Assembly: GCA_032622095.1 (NCBI GenBank)
Contig: CP136066.1
Coordinates: 147,281,559-147,345,558, forward strand
Length of the DNA: 64,000 nucleotides
DNA from: Siphonodentalium dalli
Lineage: Eukaryota > Mollusca > Scaphopoda > Gadilida > Siphonodentaliidae
Direction: 5' to 3'
In this document: positions 32,001-36,410 of the stretch, one piece after another
How the letters are laid out: each line of letters opens with the position of its first letter
Position numbering within the stretch: position 1 is the stretch's first letter
Position numbers and translations under genes: made by a program
The notes under the pieces: generated by a model
Seen by the model: the letters and a program-made list of their open reading frames with translations, nothing else
Told to the model about the DNA's origin: nothing
Databases searched by the model: none

Positions 32001-34528
32001 GATGCTACCCCGCATAGCGGGCTAGCATCACCAAATTCACCCTCTGGGAACCTCATTCTGACGAGGTGTAAGCAGAATGAGGTTCCCAGAGGGTGAATTT
32101 GGTGATGCTAACCTCGTCAGAATGAGGTTCCCAGAGGGTGAATTTGGTGATGCTAGCCCGCTATGCGGGGTAGAATCACTAAATTCACCCTCTGGGGACC
32201 TCATTCTGCAAATGACAGACACCCTATTTCAAGGCTTGTTGATATCACATGATCACAAGCTGATATAAATTTCTTTGAATCGCCCACATTGAGTTAACTT
32301 TGTTTGGAGTTCTGAAGCCAAGCCATGAAATAGTGTGTTTGTCATTTGCAGAATGAGGTCCCCAGAGGGTGAATTTAGTGATGCTACCCCACACAGTGGG
32401 CTAGCATCACTAAGTTCACCCTCTGGGGACCTCATTCTGCTTAGGCCTCATCTTCTGGGAGTGCCTATAGTCTCAAATTAACATTGTATTTAGTTACTTT
32501 GTTTCTTCTGTTCAGTTTCTATGTCCCCTAATTTGCAGAAGATAAAATGCATAATCGAGGTGACTAATGGGTGAACATCACCAACTTCAACTGAGGAACT
32601 TCAATCCGATCCTAGGTCTCCCATGGCAGTTGAGGGCTCAGCAGATTTAGGTTCCCAGAGAGTGAATTTGGTGATGCTAGCCCACCATGTGGGCTAGCAT
32701 CACTAAATTCACCCTCTTGGGACCTCATTCTGCAAATGACAGACACAATATTTCAAGGATTTTCTGTAGCTGAATGGTTAGAGCGTTTGACTTGTAATCG
32801 CTTTAAAAACACAGTGACATGAGTTTGATGCTCGCCGGCAGAGACTGCTGAGTTCCACAACCTAGGTTTTGAGTTAAGCAGAGTGTGACTGTAGAGTTAT
32901 ACATTGTTATTGTAAACATATTTTTATTTCCAAATGCAAACAAATAACATAATATACATAATGACTCATATATGCAAAATAGATGAGTTAATGTATGGAA
33001 ACGAGGATAAGACAACAAGCCTGAGGGCTTATATGAAGTCATCTCCTCTTTGGCTACATTCCCCATCCCAATGAGGGAGGGGTATAGGTCAGATGGGAAG
33101 GGTTGGAAATAATGGTTTTTAGGAGAAATGGAGATATATAACTGAATTTGAGTTAGGGATGGAAGAAAATGGAGAAGATAGTGTTAGGGATAGCAGGAGA
33201 GAGAGAGAGAGAGGAGGAAGAGACACCAAAAGACCAGAGGGGTAGAGATCAAGACATGAGATGATGACAATGGTGGGGTGTTTTCAATAATTGGGTTGTT
33301 GTGTAATAAAAATTAAGCTCATCTATAGTAATCTTCATGCATCAGGTGCCATGGGAGGGGGGTCAATCACAACTGATTATATACATCTGTCAAAAAGTAA
33401 TTAAACAAACACACACAGCTTGCAACTAGTTGTGACCCTTGAGCAAGTGTGACAGCTTCGTCCTTACCGAGACACTAAATAGGGACCTGGCTTGCAGGGC
33501 GAGCATAAACCAGTTTAGTGAAGTACCTGTAAAATGGGTCTTCACCAGAGTACAGCATTTATTCTTCAGGTTTAACGGTTGTACTTTATTGCAAGAATGT
33601 TGAGATAAGTAGCTGAACATATTGGGCTGTTTTAGACCTTATTGGGCTGCTTTAGACCTTATTGCATCTCAACAAATGAATGGATGGGAATCTATAAGGT
33701 GTTTCTCTGTTTTAGAATGTTAACCCATTCGTGACCATAACCACCATAGAAAGCTATCATATTTCTGGATCAAATGCCTGAGACGGCAAAAAATAAATGG
33801 CTCTGCTGTAAATTGCACCAATAGCATGTCACCTACTGGTAACCTTTGGGAGATCTTAATTTCCGAATTTACAAATGCATGGTTATGATCAAGCCTTGAA
33901 ATAGTGTGCCTGTCATTTGCAGAATGAGGTCCCCAGAGGGTGAATTTAGTGATGCTACCCCGCATCACCAAATTCACCCTCTGGGGACATCATTCTGCTT
34001 GCACCTATTATAATAACGTATGTAATTATATGGGGAGAGGGGCTATCTAAGTTGTATAACTTGTGCCCCAATCCCATTTGAACATAAACGATACAATAAA
34101 ATATATTTAAACTAAACTAGCAGAATGAGGTCCCCAGAGGGTGAATTTGGTGATGCTAGCCCACTATGCAGGGTAGCATCACTAAATTAACCCTCTGGGG
34201 ACCTCATTCTGCAAATGACAGGCACACTATTTCAAGGCTTGGTTATGATATATTTGTAAACATTCCAGAACTGGTTATCAAGGTGTATCCAAGGAAACAG
34301 AAACAAGTTGTGCTACATGTTTTACCTCTCCTGTGGAGCCTCCTGGGATCGTCGTCAAGTAGCGGAGCTATGCAAGGTGGGGGAATCAGCATTCGTTCGT
34401 CGACGGCTAAGCTAGCCCAGGCGTTGTATTCATGTATGGGACAATCACTGTATGAAAAAGCTGCATCCGACGCCAACGTTACTCCTCGGCATAGACAATT
34501 ACTTCAAGGTATGATCGAAAATGATTGA
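4864..34528 (+). CDS. TOGARAM1: TOGARAM1/crescerin-type TOG-domain protein, C-terminal eleven exons (spliced gene span)
   Basis: Eleven exons with GT-AG borders join in phase and give about 536 residues ending at TGA 34,526-34,528. The product is the C-terminal part of a crescerin, a cilium protein whose TOG domains bind tubulin and promote axonemal microtubule growth. The first six exons (about 256 residues) form a TOG domain made of HEAT-like helices; its first loop has the tryptophan of the motif DGWEEK, and later segments read VKNLRSQVSR and YYARRILFMLMSH. A polar linker follows (exon 7, start of exon 8). The last TOG domain starts at NDWKERL, again with the loop tryptophan, and runs to the end. 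The order TOG, linker, TOG, stop matches the C-terminus of TOGARAM1. Exon 1 here begins with the last base of a codon, so earlier exons exist; none was recognised in bases 1-4,863. TOGARAM2 is the main alternative. Introns range from about 0.4 to 10 kb and carry most of the transposons. Confidence 0.85.
5260..5705 (+). repeat. Left part of an old dispersed repeat split by an insertion
   Basis: The segment matches the reverse complement of about 60,560-60,930, for example ATGATTGGGTTGAGTGCAAA, TGTTCTTAGCATTGCCAACT and ATATCGCGATTCGC. The match breaks at about 5,705 and resumes at 8,052. Confidence 0.75.
5708..8051. mobile_element. 2.34-kb TA-flanked DNA element with CCGCGG-rich ends, non-autonomous
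   Basis: The ends are inverted over 24 bases with two mismatches (CCGCTATACTT... and CCGCTATTCTC..., both then AAAGTAATTGACC), flanked by TA. Subterminal blocks at about 5,750-5,880 and 7,865-8,030 are packed with ACCGCGGTA-like palindromes and are GC-rich against an AT-rich background. No transposase-sized frame is present. The uninterrupted relative of the target at 60.5 kb supports a single insertion. The superfamily is not clear: TA fits Tc1/mariner-like or related elements. Confidence 0.75.
7727..7879 (-). repeat. Right copy of the 155-bp inverted repeat pair
   Basis: Reverse complement of 3,997-4,153. It lies in the right end of the element at 5,708-8,051, next to the CCGCGG-rich subterminal block. 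Confidence 0.85.
8052..8170 (+). repeat. Right part of the split dispersed repeat
   Basis: TCTTGTCTGACATCAGTCAT and the next 50 bases match the reverse complement of 60,480-60,555, continuing from the left part at 5,260-5,705. Confidence 0.7.
8171..9013. other. No recognised feature
   Basis: AT-rich DNA. A short block near 8,500-8,570 is rich in GGTCC/GGACC words, vaguely like 61,010-61,090, but no clear alignment was found. Confidence 0.35.
9014..9494 (-). mobile_element. Family B TTAA twin-hairpin MITE interrupted by a family A MITE
   Basis: TTAA at 9,014-9,017 and at 9,491-9,494 bound the element. Hairpin arms, the spacer AAGGTCAAGGTAAATATTG and GAAGCTCCAGTCATGAGAG are present. Family A inserted close to the right end at 9,231-9,481. 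The right TTAA is shared with the family C element that follows. Confidence 0.8.
9231..9481. mobile_element. Family A hAT-like MITE with 8-bp target duplication
   Basis: The ends CAAGCCTTGAAA and TTTCAAGGCTTG are inverted, and ATGAGAGT flanks both sides (9,223-9,230 and 9,482-9,489). Inside are two tandem palindromes around GCAGAATGAGGTCCCCAGAG. An 8-bp duplication and CA...TG ends fit hAT elements. It has no coding capacity. Confidence 0.88.
9491..9654 (+). mobile_element. Family C TTAA MITE, left part
   Basis: TTAACCCTTTCTATACTAAA starts it, followed by GATGAGTAGTTATCCCATAG and GTTCAGATAATAAGTTCAAC, as in the full copy at 61,395-61,614. It is split by the 4.84-kb element; the continuation CATCCCTCCAAATGAATAAT begins at 14,503. 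Confidence 0.8.
9978..10340. repeat. Tandem repeat with 144-148-bp period
   Basis: CCTCTATACTCT followed by GATCGAGGGGCGCCTG starts units at 9,978, 10,126 and 10,270. The units include GGGCAGTAGC and GGGGTGGTGGGTGGGTAAC. A 93-residue frame reads through it and is repetitive, not a gene. Confidence 0.85.
10558..10605. repeat. TA microsatellite
   Basis: Two TA dinucleotide runs are separated by GGGTATGGT. Confidence 0.9.
11128..13598 (+). repeat. Six interspersed copies of GGTAACACCAATGAC
   Basis: Exact copies lie at 11,128, 11,148, 13,220, 13,235, 13,391 and 13,583, all on the plus strand and all inside the piggyBac-like element. Two pairs are back to back. A diverged form, AGTAACATCAATAAA, lies at 13,773. 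Confidence 0.9.
11460..12225. mobile_element. Pearl-like element with about 194-bp tandem core
   Basis: It starts near AAAGGTCGCAGACCACA and GTCCCCCGACTCG and ends with ATTTCTATAGTCCTCCGACG and CGTCGGGGGAC, so the ends are inverted. Core units with CCAACATGTTAGGAACAATA recur at about 11,670, 11,864 and 12,056. A GGACGGACG run precedes the right end. A related element lies at 48,020-48,505. The 127-residue minus frame is a product of the repeat. Confidence 0.75.
14503..14556 (+). mobile_element. Family C MITE, right part after insertion, truncated
   Basis: CATCCCTCCAAATGAATAAT continues the family C sequence broken at 9,654, as in the copy at 46,285. Similarity fades before the expected right end. 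Confidence 0.7.
14560..15021. other. Intronic DNA, no recognised feature
   Basis: T-rich intron sequence leading to the acceptor at 15,021. Confidence 0.4.
15022..15127 (+). CDS. TOGARAM1: TOGARAM1 exon: TOG helices after the loop tryptophan
   Basis: The acceptor TTTTTTTGCAG ends at 15,021 and the donor GTGGGT starts at 15,128. The joined codon is the conserved TOG tryptophan, followed by EEKCNGLLMIRRL and a second helix ending GLLAE. The preceding intron is about 10 kb and holds most of the nested transposons on the left side. Confidence 0.85.
15191..15904. mobile_element. Pearl-like element with about 175-bp tandem core
   Basis: GCCCCCGAC at 15,191 and its inverse GTCGGGGGC at 15,896 bound it. 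After TCCGTCCGTCCGTCTGTCC come core units containing ACATTTTGCATTATTGTTCA (about 15,257 and 15,430) and CACCAGAGTTATGGC. Open frames on both strands come from the repeat. Confidence 0.7.
15957..16065. repeat. AATTAC-rich block
   Basis: Runs of TAATTGTAATTAATTAC resemble the block at 58,190-58,350 in inverse orientation. Confidence 0.6.
16085..16275. repeat. Family C MITE copy, diverged
   Basis: AAGCCTTTCTTTACTAAATT at the left and AAATGTTCAGATAATTGAGG with ACTACCCATCAATGAG at the right match family C ends. The TTAA borders are degraded. Confidence 0.65.
16338..16350. repeat. G homopolymer
   Basis: A run of about 13 G in the intron; the length is a likely assembly or sequencing uncertainty. 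Confidence 0.8.
16720..16806 (+). CDS. TOGARAM1: TOGARAM1 exon: TOG helix VKNLRSQVSR
   Basis: The acceptor is CCATTTTAG and the donor GTAAGT. The exon is 29 whole codons (phase 0 at both ends) and carries VKNLRSQVSRLAI and ADLFTHLKRNMDA, typical of a HEAT repeat pair in crescerin TOG domains. Confidence 0.85.
16831..17095 (+). mobile_element. Family B twin-hairpin MITE, full length
   Basis: Both hairpins (GCAAGTCTCCTATAGGGAGG and GTGAGGCTCCCTATGGGAGA cores), the ACATTGACCTT spacer and the inverted ends are present. The TTAA borders have mutated (TTAT, GGTA). It lies 25 bases after the exon ending at 16,806. Confidence 0.8.
17273..17712. mobile_element. Family A hAT-like MITE, long form
   Basis: The ends CAAGCCTGGATATAGTGTG and its inverse are flanked by TTTGAATT and TTTGAAGT. 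The interior of about 250 bases contains AGAAGATAAAATGCATA and GAGGTGACTAATGGGTGA, shared with the copies at 32,319, 37,073, 39,074 and 42,250. Confidence 0.8.
17820..18265. mobile_element. Element with tandem TTCATGAAATTTGTTATGGA-type core
   Basis: It starts TTATACCCCTATTTG and ends with GGGGGTATGCACAGCC, and contains two related units around TTGTTATGGATGTTCACTAC and TTGTAATAGATGTTCACCAC. The plan is the same as in the other tandem-core elements. Confidence 0.6.
18273..18513 (+). mobile_element. Family B TTAA twin-hairpin MITE, full length
   Basis: TTAA at 18,273 and 18,510 bound inverted ends and two hairpins with TTCTCTTATATATG arms. It sits 80 bases before the exon at 18,594. Confidence 0.85.
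18594..18742 (+). CDS. TOGARAM1: TOGARAM1 exon: TOG HEAT repeats
   Basis: The acceptor TTTTTGCAG ends at 18,593 and the donor GTAAGT begins at 18,743. The product starts DLDKITKELLAKS and includes FIRDDVDKALAAMV, an acidic loop and helix common to TOG domains. It ends two bases into a threonine codon. Confidence 0.85.
18815..18930. repeat. Local duplication in intron
   Basis: TTATGGTTTATCTATAATAA and neighbouring bases occur twice, about 65 bases apart. Confidence 0.65.
19161..19319 (+). CDS. TOGARAM1: TOGARAM1 exon: TOG HEAT repeats
   Basis: The acceptor TTTTTTCAG ends at 19,160 and the donor GTAAAT starts at 19,320. It encodes HKSVQVRKTTAQFLTELV, the basic loop and helix typical of a TOG tubulin-facing edge, then KDITDRVLPTTAQLSMDS. 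Confidence 0.85.
19497..19735. mobile_element. Family C MITE copy
   Basis: CACCCTTTCTTTACTAAATT and GTTCAGATAATAAG with its inverse CTTATTATCTGAAC, then ACTACTCATCTATGAGTG, match family C. The TTAA borders are not intact. Confidence 0.75.
19983..20054. repeat. Family A MITE, right half only
   Basis: TAGCATCACTAAATTTACCC through GACAGACACCCTATTTGCAG to GGCTTG is the right arm of family A; the left arm is missing. Confidence 0.8.
20077..20262. repeat. 92-bp tandem duplication
   Basis: AAAGTTTTTGTTGAACTTTG at 20,077 recurs at 20,169 with very few changes through GATTATGATGTCTTTTTGT. Confidence 0.9.
20492..20618 (+). CDS. TOGARAM1: TOGARAM1 exon: end of penultimate TOG domain
   Basis: The acceptor TTGCTTTCCAG ends at 20,491 and the donor GTAGGT starts at 20,619. 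The split arginine codon is completed here and is followed by YYARRILFMLMSH and FDKMLKRYVP, the final helix pair of this TOG domain. Confidence 0.85.
20670..21050. repeat. Dispersed repeat with internal palindrome
   Basis: A palindrome around ATAACTCTAAAATCAAGTGG (20,869 onward) and its inverse occupies the centre. CAGACGCTCCTAAAAATTAC and TTCTCGAGATGTGGCC are shared with 31,455-31,690. Confidence 0.75.
21210..21289 (+). CDS. TOGARAM1: TOGARAM1 exon: inter-TOG linker
   Basis: The acceptor TGCCTGCAG ends at 21,209 and the donor GTAAGT starts at 21,290. The peptide is short, basic and serine/proline-rich (SARQRRPQASRSN), fitting a flexible linker between TOG domains. It is the least conserved exon, so it rests on splice sites and phase. 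Confidence 0.7.
21879..22077 (+). CDS. TOGARAM1: TOGARAM1 exon: linker end and start of last TOG domain
   Basis: The acceptor TTATTCAG ends at 21,878 and the donor GTATGA starts at 22,078. After a proline/serine stretch comes MTNSMSSNDWKERLDGIRMF, the start of the last TOG domain with its tryptophan. An hAT-like MITE begins 29 bases beyond the exon end. Confidence 0.85.
22107..22358. mobile_element. Family A hAT-like MITE, well preserved
   Basis: CAAGCCTTGAAATAGGGTG ends inverted, flanked by perfect 8-bp TTTGTAAG on both sides. It contains two palindromic halves around GCTACCCCGCATAGCGGGC and lies 29 bases after a TOGARAM1 donor site. Confidence 0.9.
22440..23581. other. Intronic DNA, no gene recognised
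   Basis: Some blocks (22,455-22,510; ACACGTGGTTTTCTATCTCT) resemble phrases near 26,020 and 29,715. Nothing else was recognised. Confidence 0.35.
23582..23707 (+). CDS. Small ORF of 41 codons, doubtful
   Basis: ATG at 23,582 to TAA at 23,705 gives MVHYDLFSGFIRP then an acidic APDAESDDAEY and TVPIMPMQVTEG. Base use is more GC-rich than its surroundings and looks codon-like. It lies in a TOGARAM1 intron and cannot be a cassette exon in the host frame, because the phase needed contains a stop. It may be a transposon remnant. No family was recognised. Confidence 0.15.
   Translation: MVHYDLFSGFIRPAAPDAESDDAEYTVPIMPMQVTEGISNK
23949..24165 (+). CDS. TOGARAM1: TOGARAM1 exon: last TOG domain, middle
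   Basis: The acceptor TTTTATTCAG ends at 23,948 and the donor GTAAGA starts at 24,166. It reads IFDKFLPRLQDSNSKVNLFA and continues through VVANVAPNLASKNREINNTA to HSLMENL. It ends one base into a codon, matching the next exon. A hairpin repeat starts about ten bases after the donor. Confidence 0.85.
24174..24512. repeat. Family B-related long hairpin
   Basis: GCGAGTCGACCATAGGTCGC and ATATATAAGAGAATGCATTG on the left are matched in inverse at 24,425-24,510. The arms of about 65 bases are separated by about 185 bases of unrelated AT-rich DNA. CGACC-ATAGGTCG is a private core variant present in both arms. Confidence 0.75.
24590..24960 (+). repeat. Dispersed repeat, copy 1
   Basis: TTAAAGACATATTATGGATT through GGATGCAACTATCCGTGATA to AACTACAAGAGCAAGATTAT is matched by 43,050-43,390 in the same orientation at moderate identity. 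Confidence 0.75.
25140..25195. repeat. Family C fragment
   Basis: TTAAATACTCATTGACGAGT and GTTATGCCTTAGGTAATGTT are the left part of family C. Confidence 0.6.
25335..25710. repeat. Inverted pair with CTCATTTCTCAGG-type ends
   Basis: GCCATGCAAATTCCTCATTT near 25,340 is inverted near 25,680-25,710 (TCTGAGAAACGGTAAATTTA, TTTGTATGGCC). It belongs to the same family as the pair at 1,330-1,600. Confidence 0.55.
25731..25825. repeat. 34-bp minisatellite, about 2.8 units
   Basis: CGTATCGTCTTTTGACGTCT starts units at 25,731, 25,765 and 25,799. Confidence 0.9.
26201..26373 (-). repeat. 3' LTR of the copia element
   Basis: This is the second 173-bp LTR, preceded in element orientation by the polypurine tract. 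The flanking CATT at 26,197-26,200 matches CATT at 29,434-29,437. Confidence 0.95.
26374..26396 (-). other. Polypurine tract of the copia element
   Basis: The minus strand reads AGACAGAGAGAGTGGAG just before the 3' LTR, the expected place and composition for plus-strand priming. Confidence 0.75.
26482..27198 (-). CDS. Copia RNase H domain remnant (frame-shifted from gag-integrase)
   Basis: The frame encodes the end of the pol polyprotein. First comes the segment joining reverse transcriptase to RNase H (AGQLLWLAGQSRPDIMFDAC), then RNase H with acidic residues in VVFSDASLGN, TSETLAMSEA and CITDNHSLYDNV, and the closing SPSKDQLADCLTKKG. No YVDD catalytic box is present. The frame overlaps the truncated gag-integrase frame by 14 bases and differs from it, so the deletion junction is near 27,185-27,200. 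The ATG at its start is not expected to be a genuine start. Confidence 0.88.
   Translation of the reverse strand: MLDSNEVQSLRSKAGQLLWLAGQSRPDIMFDACCLVSSICNAKVESLLEFNKILKKVKAELVRVKFWHLGAEKSVKMVVFSDASLGNLSDGKSQGGYLILLKGENGKASIISWQSKRLRRVARSTLTSETLAMSEAVDCGIYLAQLYTELIYGKSCPNVLNIECITDNHSLYDNVHTNNMTCEKRLRIDIAGLRELLQTKQISDIKWSPSKDQLADCLTKKGASPLSLLKLMEDGKFE
27185..29233 (-). CDS. Copia gag-protease-integrase polyprotein, truncated
   Basis: The frame starts best at ATG 29,233 (MASNMNNYKQPPRF); an in-frame GTG further up lies in the primer-binding site. It is 682 residues long. Order: gag with helical region (about 1-200); an RGRGYQSH repeat region; a CCHC zinc knuckle of form CX2CX4HX4C; aspartic protease at VIDTACTKTVCG; integrase zinc region with HKQFGH and CDTC; integrase core with MDL, CLTDNGGEF and IVERHN, where 35 residues separate the second aspartate from the glutamate. 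It breaks off shortly after NSLANTH and meets a stop. The integrase C-terminus and the whole reverse transcriptase that should follow are absent. Gag, protease and the integrase core look intact and unbroken. Confidence 0.9.
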   Translation of the reverse strand: MASNMNNYKQPPRFTTDLPYEKWKNELAIWKLVTDLEAKKIGPVVALSLTGKAREVALGVPAADLAKDTGLATLLTALDEVYKGDAKDEAYKAYRDFETFKRTENSKMHDYITEYELLYKRYKENDLVLSDAVLAFRLLDNANLETKERQLVLTACSDVTFKSMKSALKRIFGDSAGDGTLDSKCDVSGIKLESQSVCYAERRGAFSNKYRGRGYQSHASSDANSYSRGRGYQSHASSDANSYSHASNNSNLKGTNPLNRFGKRSRCTCCDSLFHWYKACPHRKDHSSESVNATMDVGSEQFESVNITLFSNDCQKFEPNEIFVAESFCAAVIDTACTKTVCGTDWLCNYLKHLSSSDQSSVSRSDSHQEFRFGDGVRVVSKENVVFPAVVGSINCYISSEVVDCNIPLLLSKESLKRAQTKLDLSCDKAWMFGKDVKLEFTSSGHYCVDLLPKSATGSKQECETNEVLAVSIDSEEEMIKLHKQFGHASIDRLLSLLKKAGITDKDVHQRMKDVVNKCDTCAKYRRPQPKPAVCLPLAQTFNQMVAMDLHELKKGIWYLHMIDLFSRYSAACIIKTKKTGVIVQKFLQHWVSLHGPPTFCLTDNGGEFVSTEFHDMAENLNITVRTTAAESAWSNGIVERHNGVLTGILNKVLCDVTTDLETALAWALNAKNSLANTHVGQ
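28501..28602 (-). repeat. 51-bp in-frame tandem duplication in copia gag
   Basis: Two near-identical 51-bp units encode RGRGYQSHASSDANSYS twice. The RG-rich sequence precedes the zinc knuckle and may help RNA binding. The period is a multiple of three, so the frame is kept. Confidence 0.85.
29244..29260 (-). other. Primer-binding site of the copia element
   Basis: Directly after the 5' LTR the minus strand reads TGGTAGCAGAGCGAGG. It is one base away from the TGGTATCAGAGC site used by many copia elements, which pairs with initiator tRNA-Met. Confidence 0.7.
29261..29433 (-). repeat. 5' LTR of the copia element
   Basis: The sequence is identical by eye to 26,201-26,373 and has TG...CA ends. 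In element orientation this is the upstream LTR, since the primer-binding site and gag follow it. Confidence 0.95.
29440..31338. other. Intronic DNA, no gene recognised
   Basis: Short frames occur but none has family features or usable splice sites. The block at 29,690-29,725 (GACAAAATGAAAACAAACGA) repeats 25,995-26,035 on the other side of the copia element. Confidence 0.4.
31339..31425 (+). CDS. TOGARAM1: TOGARAM1 exon: last TOG domain
   Basis: The acceptor TGTTTCAG ends at 31,338 and the donor GTTTGT starts at 31,426. The short exon encodes LVQPFSNQAQQANARSKPEL and VEKVS, which continues the HEAT repeats in phase. The preceding 7.2-kb intron contains the antisense copia element. Confidence 0.8.
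31455..31890. repeat. Second copy of the dispersed repeat at 20.7 kb
   Basis: ACGCTCCTAAATTACTATTT, GAGTCGAGGAACTCACCCAT and GATGGATAACTCTAAAATCA match 20,690-20,880. GACTGTCTGATCGGATTGAG near 31,855 is an inverse of the 20,680 end. Confidence 0.7.
31940..32238. mobile_element. Family A hAT-like MITE with internal duplication
   Basis: Inverted CAAGCCTTGAAATAGGGTG ends are flanked by perfect TTGATATC duplications (31,932-31,939 and 32,239-32,246). An extra copy of GAGGTTCCCAGAGGGTGAAT at about 32,122 makes three arms in a row. Confidence 0.9.
32319..32762. mobile_element. Family A hAT-like MITE, long form
   Basis: It is flanked by TCTGAAGC and TCTGTAGC (one mismatch). It carries the long interior with AGAAGATAAAATGCATAATC. 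The right target copy overlaps the start of a tRNA-like sequence. Confidence 0.82.
32764..32850 (+). pseudogene. tRNA-like sequence, probably a SINE head or tRNA relic
   Basis: GTAGCTGAATGGTTAGAGCG resembles a tRNA D-arm and A box (GTAGCTCAGTGGTTAGAGC), CTTGTAA resembles an anticodon loop with TGT, and GAGTTTGATGCTC resembles a B box. Stems do not pair well, so a functional tRNA is unlikely. A tRNA-derived SINE is the best guess. Confidence 0.4.
33188..33215. repeat. GA microsatellite
   Basis: A purine-rich tract with GAGAGAGAGAGAGAGAG. Confidence 0.8.
33900..34241. mobile_element. Family A hAT-like MITE touching the last TOGARAM1 exon
   Basis: Inverted CAAGCCTTGAAATAGTGTG ends are flanked by perfect GTTATGAT duplications (33,892-33,899 and 34,242-34,249). 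The right duplication ends 19 bases before the first base of the last exon. The interior contains a private segment (34,000-34,120). Confidence 0.9.
34269..34528 (+). CDS. TOGARAM1: TOGARAM1 last exon with stop codon
   Basis: The acceptor is ACATTCCAG ending at 34,268. The exon completes a glutamate codon, reads LVIKVYPRKQKQVVLHVLPL, a glycine/serine loop, then a final helix with STAKLAQALYSCMGQSLYEK, and stops at TGA 34,526. A GT inside CAAGGTATGA at 34,508 could act as a donor, but the open frame reaches a stop close to where crescerins end. The bases immediately upstream belong to an hAT-like MITE and its target duplication. Confidence 0.85.
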
Positions 34529-35017
34529 GTGTGTGGTCACCATGGTGATTAGATAATGTACATAACTATTTCATACTTGCAACATAGAATCATTGCATAT
34601 ATCATCCATTGTTGATTGGAGAGTATGTTGTGAATGATTGTTTAAATATGAAGAGCTTGTGTTCGTGAGAAATAACAATGTAGGCTACTATCTGGCTGGT
34701 ATCTTAGTTTATTTATAGACAAAACACAATGCACATCTTAATCAAGAATGTTTTATCAACTTAGTTGCAGATAGCGGAAGATTTTATTTCACAAGAGTGA
34801 AATGTGACTACACCTACAGTGAGTTTGATGGAAGATTTGAGATTTTTATGCAAGTTGTGTTCTGTATTTATTCCACACCCTTGTGTCAGACACACTTAAA
34901 TTCTGTGACTTTCGTTGACACTATTAACCCTTTGATGGATGAGTGCGTCATATATGACGTCATATTCATGGGTGATTATATTATTGAGTAATATTGTGAT
35001 GATCGCATATTATAACA

Positions 35018-35023
35018 AATAAA
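35018..35023 (+). promoter_or_regulatory. Candidate poly(A) signal for TOGARAM1
   Basis: AATAAA lies about 490 bases after the stop codon. In AT-rich DNA such hexamers arise by chance, so this is only a candidate. Confidence 0.2.
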
Positions 35024-35186
35024 TCATACAGACAACATTATAAAAAGCACGAATCAATGTCAATAATAAAAATTATATATATCCATATTATATAAATGAA
35101 AAGTTTCCTTTTAGGAGATGAGTTTTCAAAGTTATGATACAAGTTTTTGAAGTTATGATATGGTAACATAATATTATCCTAAAACT

Positions 35187-35310
35187 ACCATAAGGTGACA
35201 TATATGTCATTCCACCCCCAACCATCAGGTGACATATATGTCGTTCCACCTGCCAACCATAAGGTGACATATATGTTGTTCCACCCACCAACCATAAGGT
35301 GACATATATT
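35187..35310. repeat. 35-bp minisatellite, about 3.5 units
   Basis: ACCATAAGGTGACATATATG starts units at 35,187, 35,221, 35,256 and 35,291, separated by GTTCCACC-type sequence. Confidence 0.9.
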
Positions 35311-35522
35311 CATCCCTAAGATTGGCTTTAGAAAAAGGTTTTTGTCAATGTTTTTTTCCCTTTATTTTGACAATTGTCAGAAAAGCTAACTGTGATATAA
35401 AAGTGACTGGCATCCCACAGAGATAAACCAACCCAGTATCGATCAATACCCGGATAATAATCAAGAAGCTCACATGTACTTGCGGGGTGCTTCATATTAT
35501 TTTCTCATTAAATTATTTGCAA

Positions 35523-35738
35523 CAGCTGGAGCTTCCTGAAATTTTGCGAAAACCATTTGCCAATCTTATAACTGCGAGTCTCAAATAGGGAGCTTCGCAT
35601 ATATAAGAGAATTCATTGGCCTAACAATATTTACCTTGACTTTGTAAGTCAGTGCATTCTCTTATGTATTTATAAGAGAATGCACTGGCACAGGATCTTT
35701 AATGCTGCACCAGAGTGGCTCCCTTCATGAAAGGGTTT
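35523..35738 (+). mobile_element. Family B twin-hairpin MITE, truncated left end
   Basis: GGAGCTTCCTGAAATTTTGC through both hairpins to TTCATGAAAGGGTTT. The second hairpin has lost its core. Confidence 0.75.
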
Positions 35739-36144
35739 ATTTAAGTCACCTAACATTATTTTCTTGTTATTAAAAACAAAGAAAACATTACTTGTAACAC
35801 TTTGCATAAATTGTCTGGTAAATACTGTAGCGAATAAAATTTTGAAACATTGTGAAGCAGATATGTTTCTCGCTGATATATGTTGATAGGTGTCATTTGC
35901 GCAGGTTGTTATTTCTTACTTGATCAATTTAAATAACTTTCTGTTCACATTGTGAATGCCTTTAATTTGCTACAACTCCTTTGCAGAATTTTGTATGACT
36001 ATCATTGGAACTTGAATTTGAAAAATATCCCAGCATTGATTGATACTGAATTGGAATTAGTCTCAAGAGAGTATGCAGTCACGATAACATTCTGTAGCCA
36101 TTTGGTGACTTCTTTAATGTCTGTTTTAGAGGCTGCTCTTTTTA

Positions 36145-36410
36145 CAGGTATGAACTTCTCCCACTCAGTTATAAAAATATACATTGGAATAATCGCTTTT
36201 ACATTCAGAGGGGCATTCTGAAAAGACATACTGTACAATTTCTATTTAGTCATTTGGAGGGAATATTCAGATATTAAGTTCAACAAATGGCCTTAGAATT
36301 TTTGATAATGTAAATTCAGAAAGCATAGAAACCTATTCAGTCATTTGGGGGAAGTTCAGATAATAAGTTCAACAAAGAGCCCCATCAGAGAGCATTCATC
36401 CATAAAAGGG
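36145..36410. repeat. Family C MITE, rearranged
   Basis: CAGTTATAAAAATATACATT and two copies of TTCAGATAATAAGTTCAACA-like sequence (36,265 and 36,355) match family C. Confidence 0.6.
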
